Below are positions 21,301 to 33,721 of a stretch of DNA of 64,000 nucleotides, piece after piece. The DNA is from Chlorella sorokiniana (taxonomy: Eukaryota; Chlorophyta; Trebouxiophyceae; Chlorellales; Chlorellaceae): assembly GCA_025917655.1 (NCBI GenBank), contig CP084609.1, positions 1,302,001 to 1,366,000 on the forward strand. The letters are read 5' to 3'. The stretch's first letter is position 1, and the number at the start of each line of letters is the position of its first letter. The translations under genes were made by a program, and so were the position numbers. The notes below the pieces were generated by a model. It saw only the letters and a program-made list of their open reading frames with translations, was not told the DNA's origin and made no database searches.

Positions 21301-24107
21301 GCGTCTCCAGCAGCTCACAAACTTCTTTCTTCAGCTCGGCGGCGCTGCCCCACCGGCTTGTCGGCTCAGCTGCCGCGGAGTCATCCGCCGCCGCGGCCAA
21401 CGGCAGCAGCGAGGGCAGCGGGCGCGCCAGGCGCGCCGCGGCGGCCGGCAGCGGCGGCGGGCAGGCGGCGGCGGCGCCGCGCAGCGCGGGCAGGAAGCGG
21501 CTGTGGGCCAGCAGGCGCTGCACCAGCTGCAGCGCCGCGCCGGCCACCTCCGAGCTGCCGAGGCTGCGCTGCCTGGGCTGCCGCGGCTCGCGCGCCGCCG
21601 CCTCGCCGTCGCTGCTGCCGCCTCCCTCGCCGTCGCTGCTGCTGGCATCGCTGCCGGACGCCTCGCTCCCCTCCCCTTCCCCCTCCTCCTCCTCCTCAGG
21701 GAGCAGAGCCGCCATGAAGCGGCGCAGCACCCGCACAGCCGCCACCCCCGCCCGCTCTGCCGCAGCGCCACCCCCGCCGCCGCCGCCGTCGTCGCCCCGG
21801 CAGCAGCTGCCAGGCGGTGCCGCAGCACGGCGGTGCCCAGCTCGCCGGCGGCGGCGCACGCCAGCTGCGCAAAGGCGCCGCCCGGCGCGCTGCGCGGGGG
21901 CAGCGCCGCCACGGCGTCGCCGACGGGGCCGTCCAGCAGCGCCAGCAGGCGGGCCTCCTCGGGCGAAGCCCCCGCAGGCTGTCTGCAGCGGGAATAAAGC
22001 GTAGGTTGACAGACTTGGCCGACAATCGATGGCAGGGCATGCATCCCCCCGCGCAGCAGGCTGGGAGGTTAGGCTGCCTGCAGCAACCAGACACGCGACA
22101 GGCGGAAGGGTGAGCGGCGGCACGCGCTGCGGCGCTCGCCTGAGCAGCGCCGCCAGCGTGGCCGCGAAGCAGCGCACGCAGGTCGCCAGCTCAGACACGC
22201 TGGGGCCGCTCCGCTGCACAGCAGCAGCACGGCGGCTTCCGCGGTGTCGGCAGCGCCGGGCTGGAGAGCCGCCGCCTCGCAGCTGCTGCCGCCTGCGGCG
22301 CCGCCAGGCGCCGCTCCCTGCCAGCCCCGCTCCGGCAGCAGCTGCGCCAGCAGCTGCTGGCGGCGGGCCGTCGACAGGGGCCGCCGCTGCAGCGTGAGGC
22401 GCAGGCAGGGCAGCGCGTGGCGCTGCAGCAGCTGCCGGGCAGCTGCGTCTGCCTGACCGTCGCAGGCGGCTGCCGGCTCGCCGCCGTCGCTGACCCGCCG
22501 CTTCTTCTTCTTCTGCTTGCGCTGCTCGGCCTCCTCAACCGCGCGTTCAGGGCCGCCAGGGACGCCCGCAAAGAGGGACAGAAGCTTCTCCCCCAGGGCA
22601 GCAGCCAGCTCGGCTTCCGCCTCTGCCGCCGCGTCGTCGCTGCCCGCCTGCTGTGCCTGCTGCTCCAGGCAGGCAATCGCCGGCTGCAGCGCCAGAGCCA
22701 GCCCCGCAAGGCCACCGCCGCCGCCCAACAGGGCTGGCAGGAGGTCGGCGGCGGCGGCCTGGCGGCAGGTGGCGCTGCCGCTAATCAGACGGGCCGCCAG
22801 CTGGCTGCGCGCCGCCAGGCTGGCGTCGCCAGCTGCTGCCGGAGCAGCCAGGCAGCGGCGCAGCAGCCGGGCCTGACCGTCCTCCTGCAGCGCCGCAAGC
22901 GCAGCTTCCTGCTGCGGCCCCTGCAGAAGCTGCTGGAAGCAGGCAGCGACGGCCGCCAGCGCAGCGTCGCTTGAGGCATCCGCGGCGCAGCAGCAGCCCG
23001 CAGGCTGCCTTCAGCTGTCCGCCGCGCAATGCAGGCTGCGAGCCGGCGGCATCCAGGTGCCGCCCCAGCACGGTGGCCGCCGCCGTCGAGAGCCAGCTTG
23101 GCGGCGAGGCCGTGCCGGCAGCCGCCTCCCCCTTCCGCGTCTTCTTCTTGCTGCTGCTGCTGCTGCTGCCGTCCTTGCCGCAAGGGCTCAAGGTCTCTAG
23201 CAGCAGCCCGGCCACCTCTTCCACCGCCGCAGCCGGCATCACGGGCAGCAGCAGGAGGAAGCGGCGCACCGCCGGCGGCAGAGCGTCGCCGACGTCGCCC
23301 CCGCTGCTCCGCGTCAGCGCCTGCGTGGTGCAGCACGCGGCGGCGGAAGGCTGCCGCCGCCCGCTCCAGCAACGGCTGGCAGTCGGGAGAGAGGCCGCCG
23401 CCCGCGGGAGCGCGCTGCAGCGTGTCGAGCAGGTGGGCCGCCACGGCTGCCGCAAGCGCCTGCTCGGCTTCCCCGCTCGCCGCGTCCCCCGCCAGCGCCG
23501 CCGCCACCAGCCCGCTCCCCGCCAGCAGGCGCAGGCAGCGCCGCTCCTCCGCACCGCTGCCCCTGGCCGCCGCCAGCGCGGCACGAAGCGCTTGCAGCGC
23601 CGCCGGCAGCGGCTCGGCTGCCGCCGGCTGGCCCAGCCAGTGCAGGCAGCGACGCAGCACGGCGGCGCAGGTGCCGGCGGCGCCGCCTGACAGCCGCTGC
23701 TGCAGGGCGGCCAGCAGGCGTGCGCTGTCCCCGCCGTTGCCGCCGCCGCAGGCAAGCTGATCGATGAGCAGCAGGCTGGCGCCGAGATCGGAGGTCGCGG
23801 GGCCTGTCAAATCTGCCGCCCGAAGCCCCCACCGTTGCCCAGCCCGCTCTTCCGGCGCTTCTTGCTGGCCTTCTGGCCATCCACACCCTCCTGCCCCGCC
23901 CGCCGCTCCAGAATGGACAGCAGTTCCGACAGCGGCCCGCCCTCCGGCAGGAGGGCTGACAGGCCCTCCGGCGGGAGGGCTGACAGCGCCGCTGCTGCGG
24001 CGCCCTCGGCTGCAGCAGCGGCGCCGCCATCCGCAGGCACCTGCTTCCGCTTTTCTCCTTCTTGCCCTGCTTCCCGTTCGCGGGCTGGCCGGCTGGCAAC
24101 TTCTCTT

Positions 24108-24138
<31 letters not shown>

Positions 24139-27100
24139 CTCGGCCTCGGCCTTCGCCACGCCCAGCAGCACGGCGGCCAGGGAGGCGGCGGCGGCAGGGC
24201 CCAGCTGCTGCTGGGCCAGCGCGCGCAGCACGCCCGCCACATAGGCAGCCACCGCCGCCTTGTCCTCTGCTGCTATCTTGGCGGAGGGCAGCATGCGCAG
24301 CGCCTGTCGCAGCGCGCACAGCGCCAGCAGGCTGAACTGCGGCGGCTCGGCCGCCACGGCGGCGTCGCCGCCACCCGCCGCAGCTGCCGCCGCCAGCAGC
24401 TCCTGCTGCTGCTCGAAGAACTCGTGAGGGCGGCGCAGCAGCAGCAGCATCGCCTCAGACAGGAAGGCAGCCAGGGGCTCGCTGGCGGGGCCGCCGCTGC
24501 GGGGGCAATGGAGCACAGAAGGGCACACTTATGTGCAGGGGCTAATGATCTTGGCAAGCAGAATGCAGGCTGACCACAAACAAGCGGGGTTGCACGAGGC
24601 AGCTCAGAAACACACACACACACAGCGCAACACCAAGAAAAAGATGACTACCCGGTGACCCTCCCCCGCATCCCCGCCCCCACCTGGGCAGCAGGTCCAG
24701 CCAGAGCACCGCCTCCTCCTCGTTGCCGCCAAACGCGCCGCAGCCCAGGAGCCAGCGCAGCAGCCAACCCCGCGCGGCGCCCGCACCGCCGCAGCCACCC
24801 CCGGCCCCGCCAGCAGCCGCAACACCGGCAGCAGCAGCTGGGGGGGCCGGGAGCCGCCCGCCGCTGCGTCCTGCCCCGCCGTTGTCGCCGTCGCTGCGCC
24901 GTTGCTGATGCCTGCATCGGCTTCCGCCCGGCTTCCGCTGCGTCGGCCGCCGCATGCAGTAGCTCCAGCAGCAGCAGCTGGTGGGGCGGACGCAGCGCCA
25001 GCGGCTGCGCCGGCAGCAGGCGGGCGGCGTCCACGTGTGCCTCGGCCAGCGCTGCGGGGAGTGTGCGCTGCCACAGCAGCAGCGCGCGCAGCACGGCGCT
25101 GAGCTGCAGCTCGTTGGCTGCGGGGGCAGCAGGAGGGGAGGAGCCCGGCGGGCACACGGTGTGGTGAGGAAAACCCGATACAACATAAAATTCAGGCATG
25201 AAGCACCAAAAGCGTGCTGTTGCTGAGACGACTGAGCCTGGCGCCTCACCCGCCTCCCAGCCCTCCTTCTCTGCCGCCACCAGCAGCGCCAGCAGGAGCG
25301 TGGGGTCTGGCAGGAGCCGCCGCACACCCGCCCGCAGCCACTCCGCCAGTGCCAGCCAGCCCTGACTGTCCTGCCGCCCCTGCTGCTGCTGCTGCTTCTG
25401 GGCCGCTGCCAGCTGGGCTGCCGCAGCGCAGTCTTGCAGCACGGCTTGCAGCGCCGACAGGCAGCTGATGAGGAGGGAGAGGGTGCCATGCCGCACCAGG
25501 GCACCGCTGTGCTGCAGCCCCGGCTCAGCGCCGCCTTCGACAGGCAAGGGGGAAGCAGCAGCGCAGCAGGGCCTGCGCGCGGCGGCCGCCGGGGGCGGGC
25601 GCTGCGGCGCCGCCGCCCGCCGCCGCGGCCAGCCCGGCGGCGCGGCTGCCGGCAGCAGCTGCAGCAGGCGGGCGGCCACAGCCGCATGCACAAACCAGCG
25701 GCCCGCCGCCGCGCTTCCCGCCGCCGCGCTGGCTGCTGCGGGTTCCAGCGAGTAGGGCAGGGCCAGCAGCAGCGCGGCCGCCACGGGGGCGTCCGCCGCC
25801 GCCGCCGCCAGCAGCAGCTGCAGGTGCGCCGCCGAGTCGGCGGGGCGCAGGCGCAGCAGCAGGCGCAGCAGGCGGCGCTGCCCCGGCTGCAGCTGGTGCC
25901 TGCCGGTCTCCTCCAGGGTGAATCGTGGGGCGCAGGGGGTCGCCGCAGGAGGGGCCACCAGGCCGTGGGCGGGCTGCGTGGCCAGCGCCAGCAGCAGCGA
26001 ATGGGCTGCGGCCGCCGCCTCGCGCGCCCGCCGCCCCTCCTCCTTCCCCCGGCCCGCCCTCCTCCCCTGCCTCGCCCCCTTCTGCTTCCTCCCCTTCCAC
26101 GGCCGCCGCAGCAGCGATGGCGGCCAGCTGCTGCAATGCCGCATCTGTGAACACTTCTGCCTGCGTGGCTGCGGCCAGGCCTGCCCTGGGGCCAGCACGC
26201 GCCGCTGCAGCACCCGCAACACCTGCAGTGAGGAAGGGAGCGCCGGCGGCACGGGCTGAGAGAGCAGCGGTTCTGTGGGGAGGCGTGTCTGGCGGGGAGC
26301 AGACGAGGCAAAAAAAAAAGCGCCGCACCCAGGCAGGGCGTGTTGAGCTTGCTGGGTGGATGCAGCGTGGTGCCTGCTGTGATGCGCTGCAACACGCCAC
26401 CCCTTTAAGCACACAGGTCTCCTGGGAACACCTCCCCGCTCAACCCACCTGCAAACAGCCCCCCACTCAACCCACCTGCAAACAGCCCCCAGCCAACCCA
26501 TCCAACCCACCCACCCACCTCCAGCTGGTGCTCCGGCGGGTCAGCTGCCAGGTGGTGCAGCAGCCCGCCCAGCAGCGGCCGCAGGCGCAGCAGGCGCGCA
26601 GCCAGCAGCGCGTCGCCGGCGGCGGCGCCGCGCCGCAGCAGGGCCAGCGCCAGGGAGGAGAAGGCGGCGCGGGTGGGGCGCTTGAGCGGGTCGCCCAGGG
26701 CCCAGAGCTGCCAGTAGCGGCGTCGGGCGTCCGCGGCGGACTCCCCCTTCTTCTCCCTGCACCAAGCAGACCGTTCAGAGCGGGTGGGCAGCGGGTGGAC
26801 AGGCTGGGAATGCGCAAAGGGAGCGCAAAAGAGGAGCGCACAGACGGCGGAGGGAAACACTTGCAATGGGTGCACGGCCCAGCCCCGCCCCACCTGGGTG
26901 GCCGCGCCAGGCCCGGTAGCGCCGACAGGCTCCAGTCGAAGGCTCGCACAAAGTCGTGCAAGCTGGGGGAGCGGCTGCGCCGCTGCTGGCCGCCAGGTCG
27001 CCGCCGCCGCCGCCGCAGGTCGCCACCACGGCCTCTAACAGGGCCAGGGCGGCGTTGGCCTTGCCGCGCATGTCTGACGACAGGCAGAAGTAGAGGGCCT

Positions 27101-27557
27101 TGAGGCGGCGCTGCAGCACCGCGGCCGCCAGGTGGGCAGCACCCGCCGCCAGCACCTCGCCCCGCTGCCGCCCGTCGGCGTCGGCGGCGGCTGCGGCAGC
27201 TGCGGCAGAGGATGCCGCCCGCAGCGCGTCTGCCAGCGTGAGCAGCAGCGTGACGGTCACGTGGTAGTGTTGCACCTGGCATGGATGAGGGCGGCAGCGA
27301 AGGGTGAGCAGCTGGTGGACGCTGCAGGTGCGGCGACGGCAGCAGCAGCGGCGGCAGAGCGGCCTCACCGTCAACTGCGTGTCCCAGACGGCCTGCAGCT
27401 CCTGCCATTCCGGAGATTGCCGCAAGTAGCGAGCAAGGAATGAAGGGCCCTCCTCGCCGCGCAGCGCCTGCCTAAACAGGTTGAGGCCCCGCAGGCAGCT
27501 GTCGGGGTCTCGCGTGGCGCGGAGACCATCCAGGATCTGCAAATAGTCGATTGACAT
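18303..27557 (-). CDS. URB1: Nucleolar pre-ribosomal-associated protein 1 (URB1/NPA1-like)
   Basis: A large helical-repeat protein of the early 60S pre-ribosome. The ATG at 27557 gives MSIDYLQILDGLRA, followed by the Npa1 N-terminal region (LFRQALRGEEGPSFLARYL, LHDFVRAFDWSLSALPGLA, GDPLKRPTRAAFSSLALALL). The central region has GLQHSGALVRHGTLSLLISC, and the C-terminal domain has GEAMYPAVCKHLSRRAVLNL and EVPLLGQLLLAGGQ with LYRRQHVAELAMS. Stop TGA at 18303. It is by far the longest gene here, with more than 15 exons. Spacers of poly-Gln (24105-24140 in DNA), poly-Ala and acidic residues enlarge it relative to yeast or human. The frame changes in several exons (about 26965, 26180, 24055 and 23820), each needing one extra base. 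The sense of the whole remains intact, which argues for sequence error over decay. Confidence 0.8.
26428..26520. repeat. Short tandem repeat in URB1 intron
   Basis: The phrase CTCAACCCACCTGCAAACAG occurs twice about 26 bp apart, followed by decayed CAACCCACC units up to the exon boundary. It is an intronic tandem repeat with no coding role seen. Confidence 0.75.
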
Positions 27558-28476
27558 CGCCAAACGTGCCGGCTGCGCGCAATTGCCCAGTTCGCCTGCA
27601 GTGCATTAAAAGCACAACCCGCATGCGAGGCTCATCATGCTTGCAAAATACAGTTGAGATACATGTGATTGCATGCCATTTGCCGGGTTGCTAGTAAGAG
27701 CCAGCAAGGTGGGGCCCGCCCGTCCGCCGCAGTACTGCCAGCCATGCACACCAGCGGCACAAGAAGGAGTGGACACCTGATTCTGCATGGCAGCAACCAA
27801 GACATGCTGCTCACTTCACTGAGAAGGTGATGATAGACGGGATTGATGCTGATGCTCTCCTCCTGGATTTCTGCATCTGCCAACGACGAGCCCGGCGGCC
27901 CCCTCTCCCCTTGCATGCTGCACCTGATCTTCGCATGCCGCCATGCATTTCTTGCGCTGCGCACGCCTCGCTGCAGACCCGCAACGCATGGCAGACGCCG
28001 CACTGCGGCTACATGGCCCCCGGATCCAAGTCGGCGTTGCGCACGCCGGCGGTAGTTCCACCATCCACCAAGTTTCGCATAGTTGATGGTTGGAGCTTCT
28101 TGAAGTGTATACGATGCTGTGAATTGGACAGCTGCTGCCTGCATGCAAAGAGACTCCAGCCTGGCGAACCATTCGAACTTGCTGCGGGCTGCTGGCGCCA
28201 TCTCTGCCCACCCTTTGCACAACAATGTTGAGCACCGTCACAGCGGCCGGTTCTAGTGGGGAAGGCTTAGCAGGGGTGATATGTTTGCGCTAGGCGTGGA
28301 AGGGGAATAATCAGGAGACGGATCGGGACAGATCAGGCAAGCAGCCGATGAGCATAACACCAGCTGGAGGGAATCTTGGCAGGTGGGGAGGAAGTTCAGT
28401 TCCATGAGCTCAGCACAAGGGCTGCACCTCGGAGCACTGCAAAGAAGCATTCCGGGTTCACCAGCACGCCGCCGCC
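27558..28476. other. Spacer upstream of URB1, no supported gene
   Basis: This 919-bp region holds the URB1 promoter and the 3' UTR of the Ala/Gly-repeat gene. Open frames of 134-196 codons exist on both strands (about 27635-28240), but they overlap each other, match no family I know and have no convincing intron or start context. Confidence 0.4.
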
Positions 28477-29157
28477 TCAGAAGCAGGCAGCAAAGGCCTG
28501 CGCTGCTGCCTGCGCAAACGCGCCGCTGCCCTGCGCCACAGCGGTGGCCTGAGCAGCGGCCAGGGCCTGGCACAGCGGCGCGGTGTTGCTGCCAAAGGCG
28601 TGCGCCAGCGCAGACGCATATGCGGAGGCAAAGCCGCCGCCGGTGGCCAGGGCGGTGGCCAGAGCGTCCGCGGTGGCAACGCCGCTGCCCATGGCGGTGG
28701 CGGTGGCGTGGGCCAGGGCGACGGCGGCGCCGGTGTCGCCGGCGGCGTAGGCGCTGGCGGCGGCCTGCAGGCGAAGGAGGGAGGGTTGAGTGGGCAGCGG
28801 CTGATGTGACACAAGCTTTGGAGGTGGATCATTGTGGAGACCATCAGGCACCCAGCACCTTATACCTCAAGCCAGCACCCAGCATGGCAGCCACCCGCCA
28901 AGCCTTCCGCCCAGCCTGAAACACACACACACAAAATCACACCTGAGCAAGCGCGGCGCCCTGGCCAGAGGCAAAGGCCTGGGCCGAGGCCTGGGCAATG
29001 GCGGTGCTCCCCCGCGGGCAATGGCCTGAGCGTCGGCGGTGGCCAGCGCCGCGCCGTGGCCGGTGGCGACTGCCTGGGCGCGAGCGTCGGCCAGGGCGCT
29101 GCCGTGGCCGCTGGCCTGTGCGTTGGCGTTTGCGGTTGCCAGGGATCCGCGGCCAAT
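28477..29157 (-). repeat. 48-bp / 16-residue coding repeat array
   Basis: About ten degenerate 48-bp units span exons 3 and 4 of the Ala/Gly-rich gene, interrupted by one intron (28765-28942). Units are conserved in protein pattern (Gly-x-Gly, then Ala every second residue) more than in DNA. Confidence 0.8.
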
Positions 29158-29659
29158 CTGTGGGGGATGGTGTGGGGAAGCGTGTTGGGATGTAGAAGGA
29201 GCAGGGGAGGCACCAATCAAGCGAGGCACGCGTGCGTGGCATCGATGTGTCAAGCACGCGCCCATCCGTCAGTGCCGCCACCCCAGCCCCTCACCGCGGT
29301 GGCGTCGCTGTTTGCGATGGCTGTGCCGCGGCCCGTGGCTGCGGCCTGGGAGTTGGCAAGGGCGGTGCCGCCGTTGGCTGCCTTGGCGTTAGCGGTTGCC
29401 ACGGCGGTGGCCAGTAGCTTGCGGCCTGCAAAGGTGGGTGGCGAAGAGGGGTGCTCTCGAGCTTCACCTTGTCTGATGAAATGCAGCGCTTGATCACCAC
29501 CCGGAGTCCCGGCCAGCCACCAGCTGTCGGCACAGCACTACCACCGCTGCCGCCGCTGCTCCCCAACCCTGACTCACTGGCGATGGGGTCAGCAGAGGTG
29601 CATCCAGCAAACAGCACCAGGCAGGCCAGCAGCAGGGAGCAGGCAGGGCAGACCCTCAT
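28477..29659 (-). CDS. Secreted Gly-x-Gly / alternating-Ala 16-residue repeat protein
   Basis: Four exons: 29578-29659, 29295-29425, 28943-29157 and 28477-28764. Exon 1 encodes a signal peptide (MRVCPACSLLLACLVLFAGC). The mature protein, about 210 residues, is almost entirely repeats of about 16 residues. Each starts with Gly-x-Gly and continues with Ala at nearly every second position, for example GHGSALADARAQAVAT, GHGAALATADAQAIAR, GSGVATADALATALAT and GGGFASAYASALAHAF. Only two Cys lie outside the signal peptide, both in the C-terminal part. Introns fall at or near repeat boundaries. Exon 3 is 215 nt. Adding one base at the C5 run 29009-29013 restores the repeat register and gives exactly 72 codons. 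The alternating small-residue pattern predicts beta strands, as in silk or a beta-solenoid. The family is not recognised and the function is unknown. Confidence 0.75.
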
Positions 29660-30378
29660 GGCGAACGTAGGGGGAGCGAGTGGGCAGGGGGCCTTGCGGC
29701 TGGTTGCTGGCCTGGAATGAACAGGAGAGCCGGAGAAAGGAAGCAAGGAGCGAGGAGTGGTGACCAGCCGAGCGCGGAGCGTCCGTTTATGTTGCTGCCG
29801 ACTGGCAGCTGCTGGCAGCTGCCGCTGCCGCGGCGTGCCTGCCTGCAGCTGCACTCAGCCCCACAGGCAGTTGCAAGCGGGTGCCCCCTCGCATGCAGGG
29901 AGCTGCTGCGCCTTCACAGGCCCGCTGCTTGTCTTTCCACAGCATCCGACGGCTTTCTGGTGGGGCGGTGGATGGGCAGTGGACGGGTGCTGCCGTGCTG
30001 GCTGTGTCTTTTGCCTCAGAAGTCGCCCTGCTGCTGCCCCTCTTGGAACCTCTCTCATGCAATCTGACAAACCAACAGGGTCCGTCTCGTGCAGCAACCT
30101 GACATGGCTGCCATGACAACCCCATGCCCTTCAGCAGTGCATGCCTGGCCCTCGCCACCCTCGCATTCCCTCCCCTTCTCCAGCCTGACTGGTTCTGGCG
30201 CTGGACGCAACAACACAGCCTCTGCAGCGCATGCGCCTGCTCTTCACATGCCGCTCTGCATTTGAACATATGCTGTGCTTTCAGGCAGGACATGTTTCCG
30301 CCATGCACAAGGGCATAACAGGGGCAGAAGCAGCTCCCGCGCATTGAGGAGCAGGCTGCACAGAGGCGGTCAGAAACT
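29660..30378. other. Spacer between Ala/Gly-repeat gene and MYND gene
   Basis: This 719-bp spacer contains copy A of the dispersed repeat (29811-29988). The rest is expected 5' flank of the repeat-protein gene and 3' UTR of the MYND gene. No coding exon was seen. Confidence 0.45.
29811..29988 (+). repeat. Dispersed repeat, copy A
   Basis: Starts GCTGGCAGCTGCCGCTGCC and aligns along its whole length with 34212-34381 in the same orientation. Shared blocks include CAGTTGCAAGCGGGTGCCC and TTTCCACAGCATC. By eye the two copies agree at roughly three quarters of positions with a few small gaps. It lies about 390 bp past the MYND gene stop. Confidence 0.8.
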
Positions 30379-33300
30379 TTAGCGGCCCCCTTGCCGCTGC
30401 AGCAGCCGGCACGTCGCCTTGTGCACCTCCCAGTCGGCCCGGCTGCACGCCTCGCTGCAGTACCGCACCAAGTGGCAGCCTCCGCACCGCCGCCCCCTGG
30501 CCCCCGGATCCCCTGCCAAGTTGGCGCAGCGCAGGTTGGCGCAGCCCAGCTCTGCCACGGCGTGAGCGCAGCGCAGCGCCACTTGCTGCGCCTCTGGGCT
30601 GAGGGGCTGGCGTGGGTGCTGCCGTGGCTGCTGGGCTGGCTCGGCGGGCAGCGCAGCCTCGATGTTTCGCAGGAGTCGGGTGACGGCTTGCACATCAGTT
30701 GGCCTGTCCAGGAGCTGCCGCTGCAGGCCGGGGTCCAGGGCCGGCACTCGCGGGACCAGCAGCTCCAGAGCTTCCAGCACCAGGCTCAGCGGGGCATTCG
30801 CCTGCACAGCAAGCATGTGTGTGTGTGGGTGGGGGGGGCTTCACCGCAGCAGCCCGTCACTTCAGCCTGTTGCCGTTGTGAAGCAGCATGCTGTTGTGAA
30901 GCAGTAAAAGGAACAGCATGGAAGCAGCTGAGAGCTGCGCGTCACACCTCGGCATTGACCTCTGCTGCCACCGCTGCCTGCCTGCCAGTCGTGCACAGCG
31001 TGCGCAGCAGCTCGCAGTCGCCGGCCACAGCCGCGACCGCAGCTGCTGGGACTGGCTCGTGGCACAGCGCCGCGACAAGCACCTCCAGCGCGGGCATGCA
31101 GCAGCTGCCGGTGTGCTGAAGCACAGAGATCTACACAAGGGGGCAGGGCTGTGCAGCGGGATGTCACACAAGCACTGCAGCTACGAAGAGATCACCTGCA
31201 CGGGCCGCACAACCCGCCGTCCCTCACCCCAACACTCGCCTGCAGCAACTCCAACGTCGCTTGCGCAAACGTCGCCGCGACCGCCGCCCCAAGCGGGAGG
31301 CCGCCGCCGCTCTGCAGCAGCCGGCGCAGCAGGTTGCCATCGGGGTGCCTCACGGGGCTGAGCTTGTGCAGCAGCGAGGCGCAGCGGGCCCTCCCGCACT
31401 TCGCCCACTCCTCCAGCAGCTCGGCGTCGCTGTCTGCGCTGCCGCTGGGGAGGGCCCTGGCCGCGCTCAGGGGCAGCGCGAGCAGCGCAGACACGAACAG
31501 CAGCAGCGCGCAGTCCAGGCGCCTGCACAGGGGTTTCCTGCTGCTGGCTGAGCAGCCGCGCGGAGGGAGGGGGCACTGCCATCTGGCGCCAGGCGAGCCG
31601 GACAGGTGGGCGGGCAAAGAGGGGGCTGGGCTGGGCCCACCACTGCCCACCTGGACTGGTCAGGGTTTGTCGCGGCAGAGCGCTCATTGCACTGCTCATA
31701 AAATTGCCAGGCTGTCTCTAGCAGCTCGGCAGCTTCAAAAGCCACGGCCCCGACGGGTGGCGCCATCAGCCGTGGCACCGCCTCGCTGCCCAAGGCCTCA
31801 GCATCCCCCAGGCCTATCGCCGCCGCCACTGCATGTGCGTGGCGGCACGCGGCGGCCAGGGCGGTCAGCGCGGCGGCGCCGTCCCCAGCGCATGGAGGAG
31901 CGCCACGGGCGGCCGCCTCTCGCGCAAGCCCAACAGAGTGGCGAAGCAGGTTAGCCGCAAGGGCGGCACGGCGGCCGTGAGCATCGTAACGGCCACGCCC
32001 GGCTCCTCAACCAGCGTCTGCGCGCCTCCAGCCACGAAGCACGTGTACAGAGCGGTGACGCCATCCCCCACCGCCGCCGCCGCCGCCGCAGTCGCAACGC
32101 CCGTGCCTCCCCTAGGCCTCACAGGCTGCGCCGGCAGGAGGGGCAGCAGGCGCAGCAGCGCAACGACGGCTGTGCAGGCCGCCACGGCTGCGCCGCCGGG
32201 GTCTGGGTGGCGGTCCAGGGCGGGGCTGAAGTCTAGATAGATCAGGCAGGAGGCTGACATCATCCACATCGCCAGCACGTTTTCCCACTGCTGGGGCCAC
32301 CGCCAGAAGGCGCCGCCCAAGCGCGGCGGGTCCTGCCCTACAGCAGGCGGCGCCGCTGCCGCCACGGCCGTCGCTGCGTCGTGCAGCGCATGCGCCATCG
32401 TGCACAGCGTGCTGACCACCGCCCTCAGCAGGCCAGGGGGAGGGTGGTGCCGCCATTCTGCTCGTCCGCTGCATCCCGCATCAGCTCCAACGCCACTAGA
32501 TGGCTGTGCACCAGGCGGGAGTGCACCCGGGCATCAGGTGCCTGCGACAGGCCCCCGGCGACGCTAGCTCAGCGGCACGAAGGAGCACGCTGGGCGTCAC
32601 GCCGCTGCCGCTGCCGTCGCCGCTGCCGTGCCACGCCGCCAGCTCACGCTGCCAGCGCGCTGGGAATGCGATTCTGGCAGTCAGGACGGAGCCTGCCGCC
32701 TCTTCCTGCATCCACGCCGCGATGTCGTCTGGCAGCGGCTGCCCGCCCGGCGTCAGCAGGCCGCAGTAGGCCGAAGCCGCCGCCCCAACCAGCTGGCGGA
32801 GAGCCTCGGGAGCCTCGTCCCTCATGCGAGCCATAGCCTCGCCAGTGCGCTCGTTCATCGTGTTCATCGTGAGCCACGCCACGGCCAACAGCAGCGGCTG
32901 CAGGACCCCGGCCGTGGGCCCGTCGCCGCCGCGGCCTGCATGGGGCGTGCGCAGGGTCGGCTGCTGCTGAGAGGATGCTCGCAGAGCGATGGCGACCGGC
33001 ATGGGACCTCTGACAGGGCAGGAGCATTGCGGCTTGCGCATGCAGCAGGCAGGGTCTGTCAGCCCTGCATGCTGCCGCATGCTGCCCCGCGCCCTGTCCA
33101 CGCCCTGCCCTCACCCTGGGGCCAGCACGCAAAGCGGTGGGCAGCCGCGGAGGAGGCCCGCAGCCAGCCCTGCAAGGAGGACGGCCGCAGCGCCCGGCAA
33201 ACAGCACTCTCTGCACCCGCGCGGCCAGGAGTGAATCGGGCGACACGCAGGCCAACAGCCGCTCCACGCCCAAACCGCTGGAGTACAGCAGCTCGGCCAG

Positions 33301-33721
33301 CTCGGCCCTCATGTCGTCCAGGTCAGCCCTGTGCTGCCCGCTTGATGGCCGCCTCTGCAGCGCCTCAGCTTGCTGCACCAAGGCCTGCAGCCGGCTGGCG
33401 GACAGCTCAAGGGGCACCACTGCAGGCGACACGAGGGAGACGAAGAGTCAGCAGACAGGCTCGTGGCAGCGGTGACGGCTGGCCGCGGCGCCCACGTGCC
33501 TGCCGTGGTGAGGAGCCGGACGCAGTCGCCATCGTGCAGCGAGAACTGTCCCGCTTGCAGCAGAGCCAGCACAGCGGCGAGGCCGACTGAGATGGCGCTC
33601 AAAGTCGCCAGGGGTTGCTCTTGCCGCCGCCGAAGGTCGACCGCTGCCGCCGCCAAGCGCTCGCACAGCTTGGCGCACGAACTACGGGCGTGACCGAGGG
33701 CACAAGGTCTCGGCAACGCAT
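30379..33721 (-). CDS. MYND zinc-finger protein with long helical N-terminal region
   Basis: The last exon ends in a MYND-type zinc finger, RRCGGCHLVRYCSEACSRAD followed by WEVHKATCRLL, close to TGA 30379. MYND fingers bind zinc and usually mediate protein-protein contacts. The upstream ~2.9 kb encodes Ala/Leu-rich helical sequence with no catalytic motif I know: CAKLCERLAAAAVDLRRRQ (about 33660), LQALVQQAEALQRRPSSGQ (about 33370), GEAMARMRDEAPEALRQLV (about 32800) and EAAELLETAWQFYEQCNERS (about 31720). The ATG at 33721 gives MRCRDLVP but enters the conserved frame only if one base is added at the GGG (plus strand) 33698-33700. Exon limits are uncertain. Direct repeats flank the whole gene. 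Confidence 0.65.

Noticed and set aside
18120-24573. Long plus-strand open frames opposite URB1
   Set aside because: In DNA this GC-rich all six frames stay open. These are Arg/Ala/Gln-rich with no family resemblance, while the minus strand carries conserved URB1 segments.
18303-27557. URB1 as a pseudogene because of several frame changes
   Set aside because: The changes share one direction, occur in other essential genes at the same rate, and conserved residues persist in whichever frame is correct.
27635-28240. Overlapping open frames of 134-196 codons between URB1 and the repeat-protein gene
   Set aside because: Two strands compete for the same DNA, with no recognisable domain, splice structure or start context.
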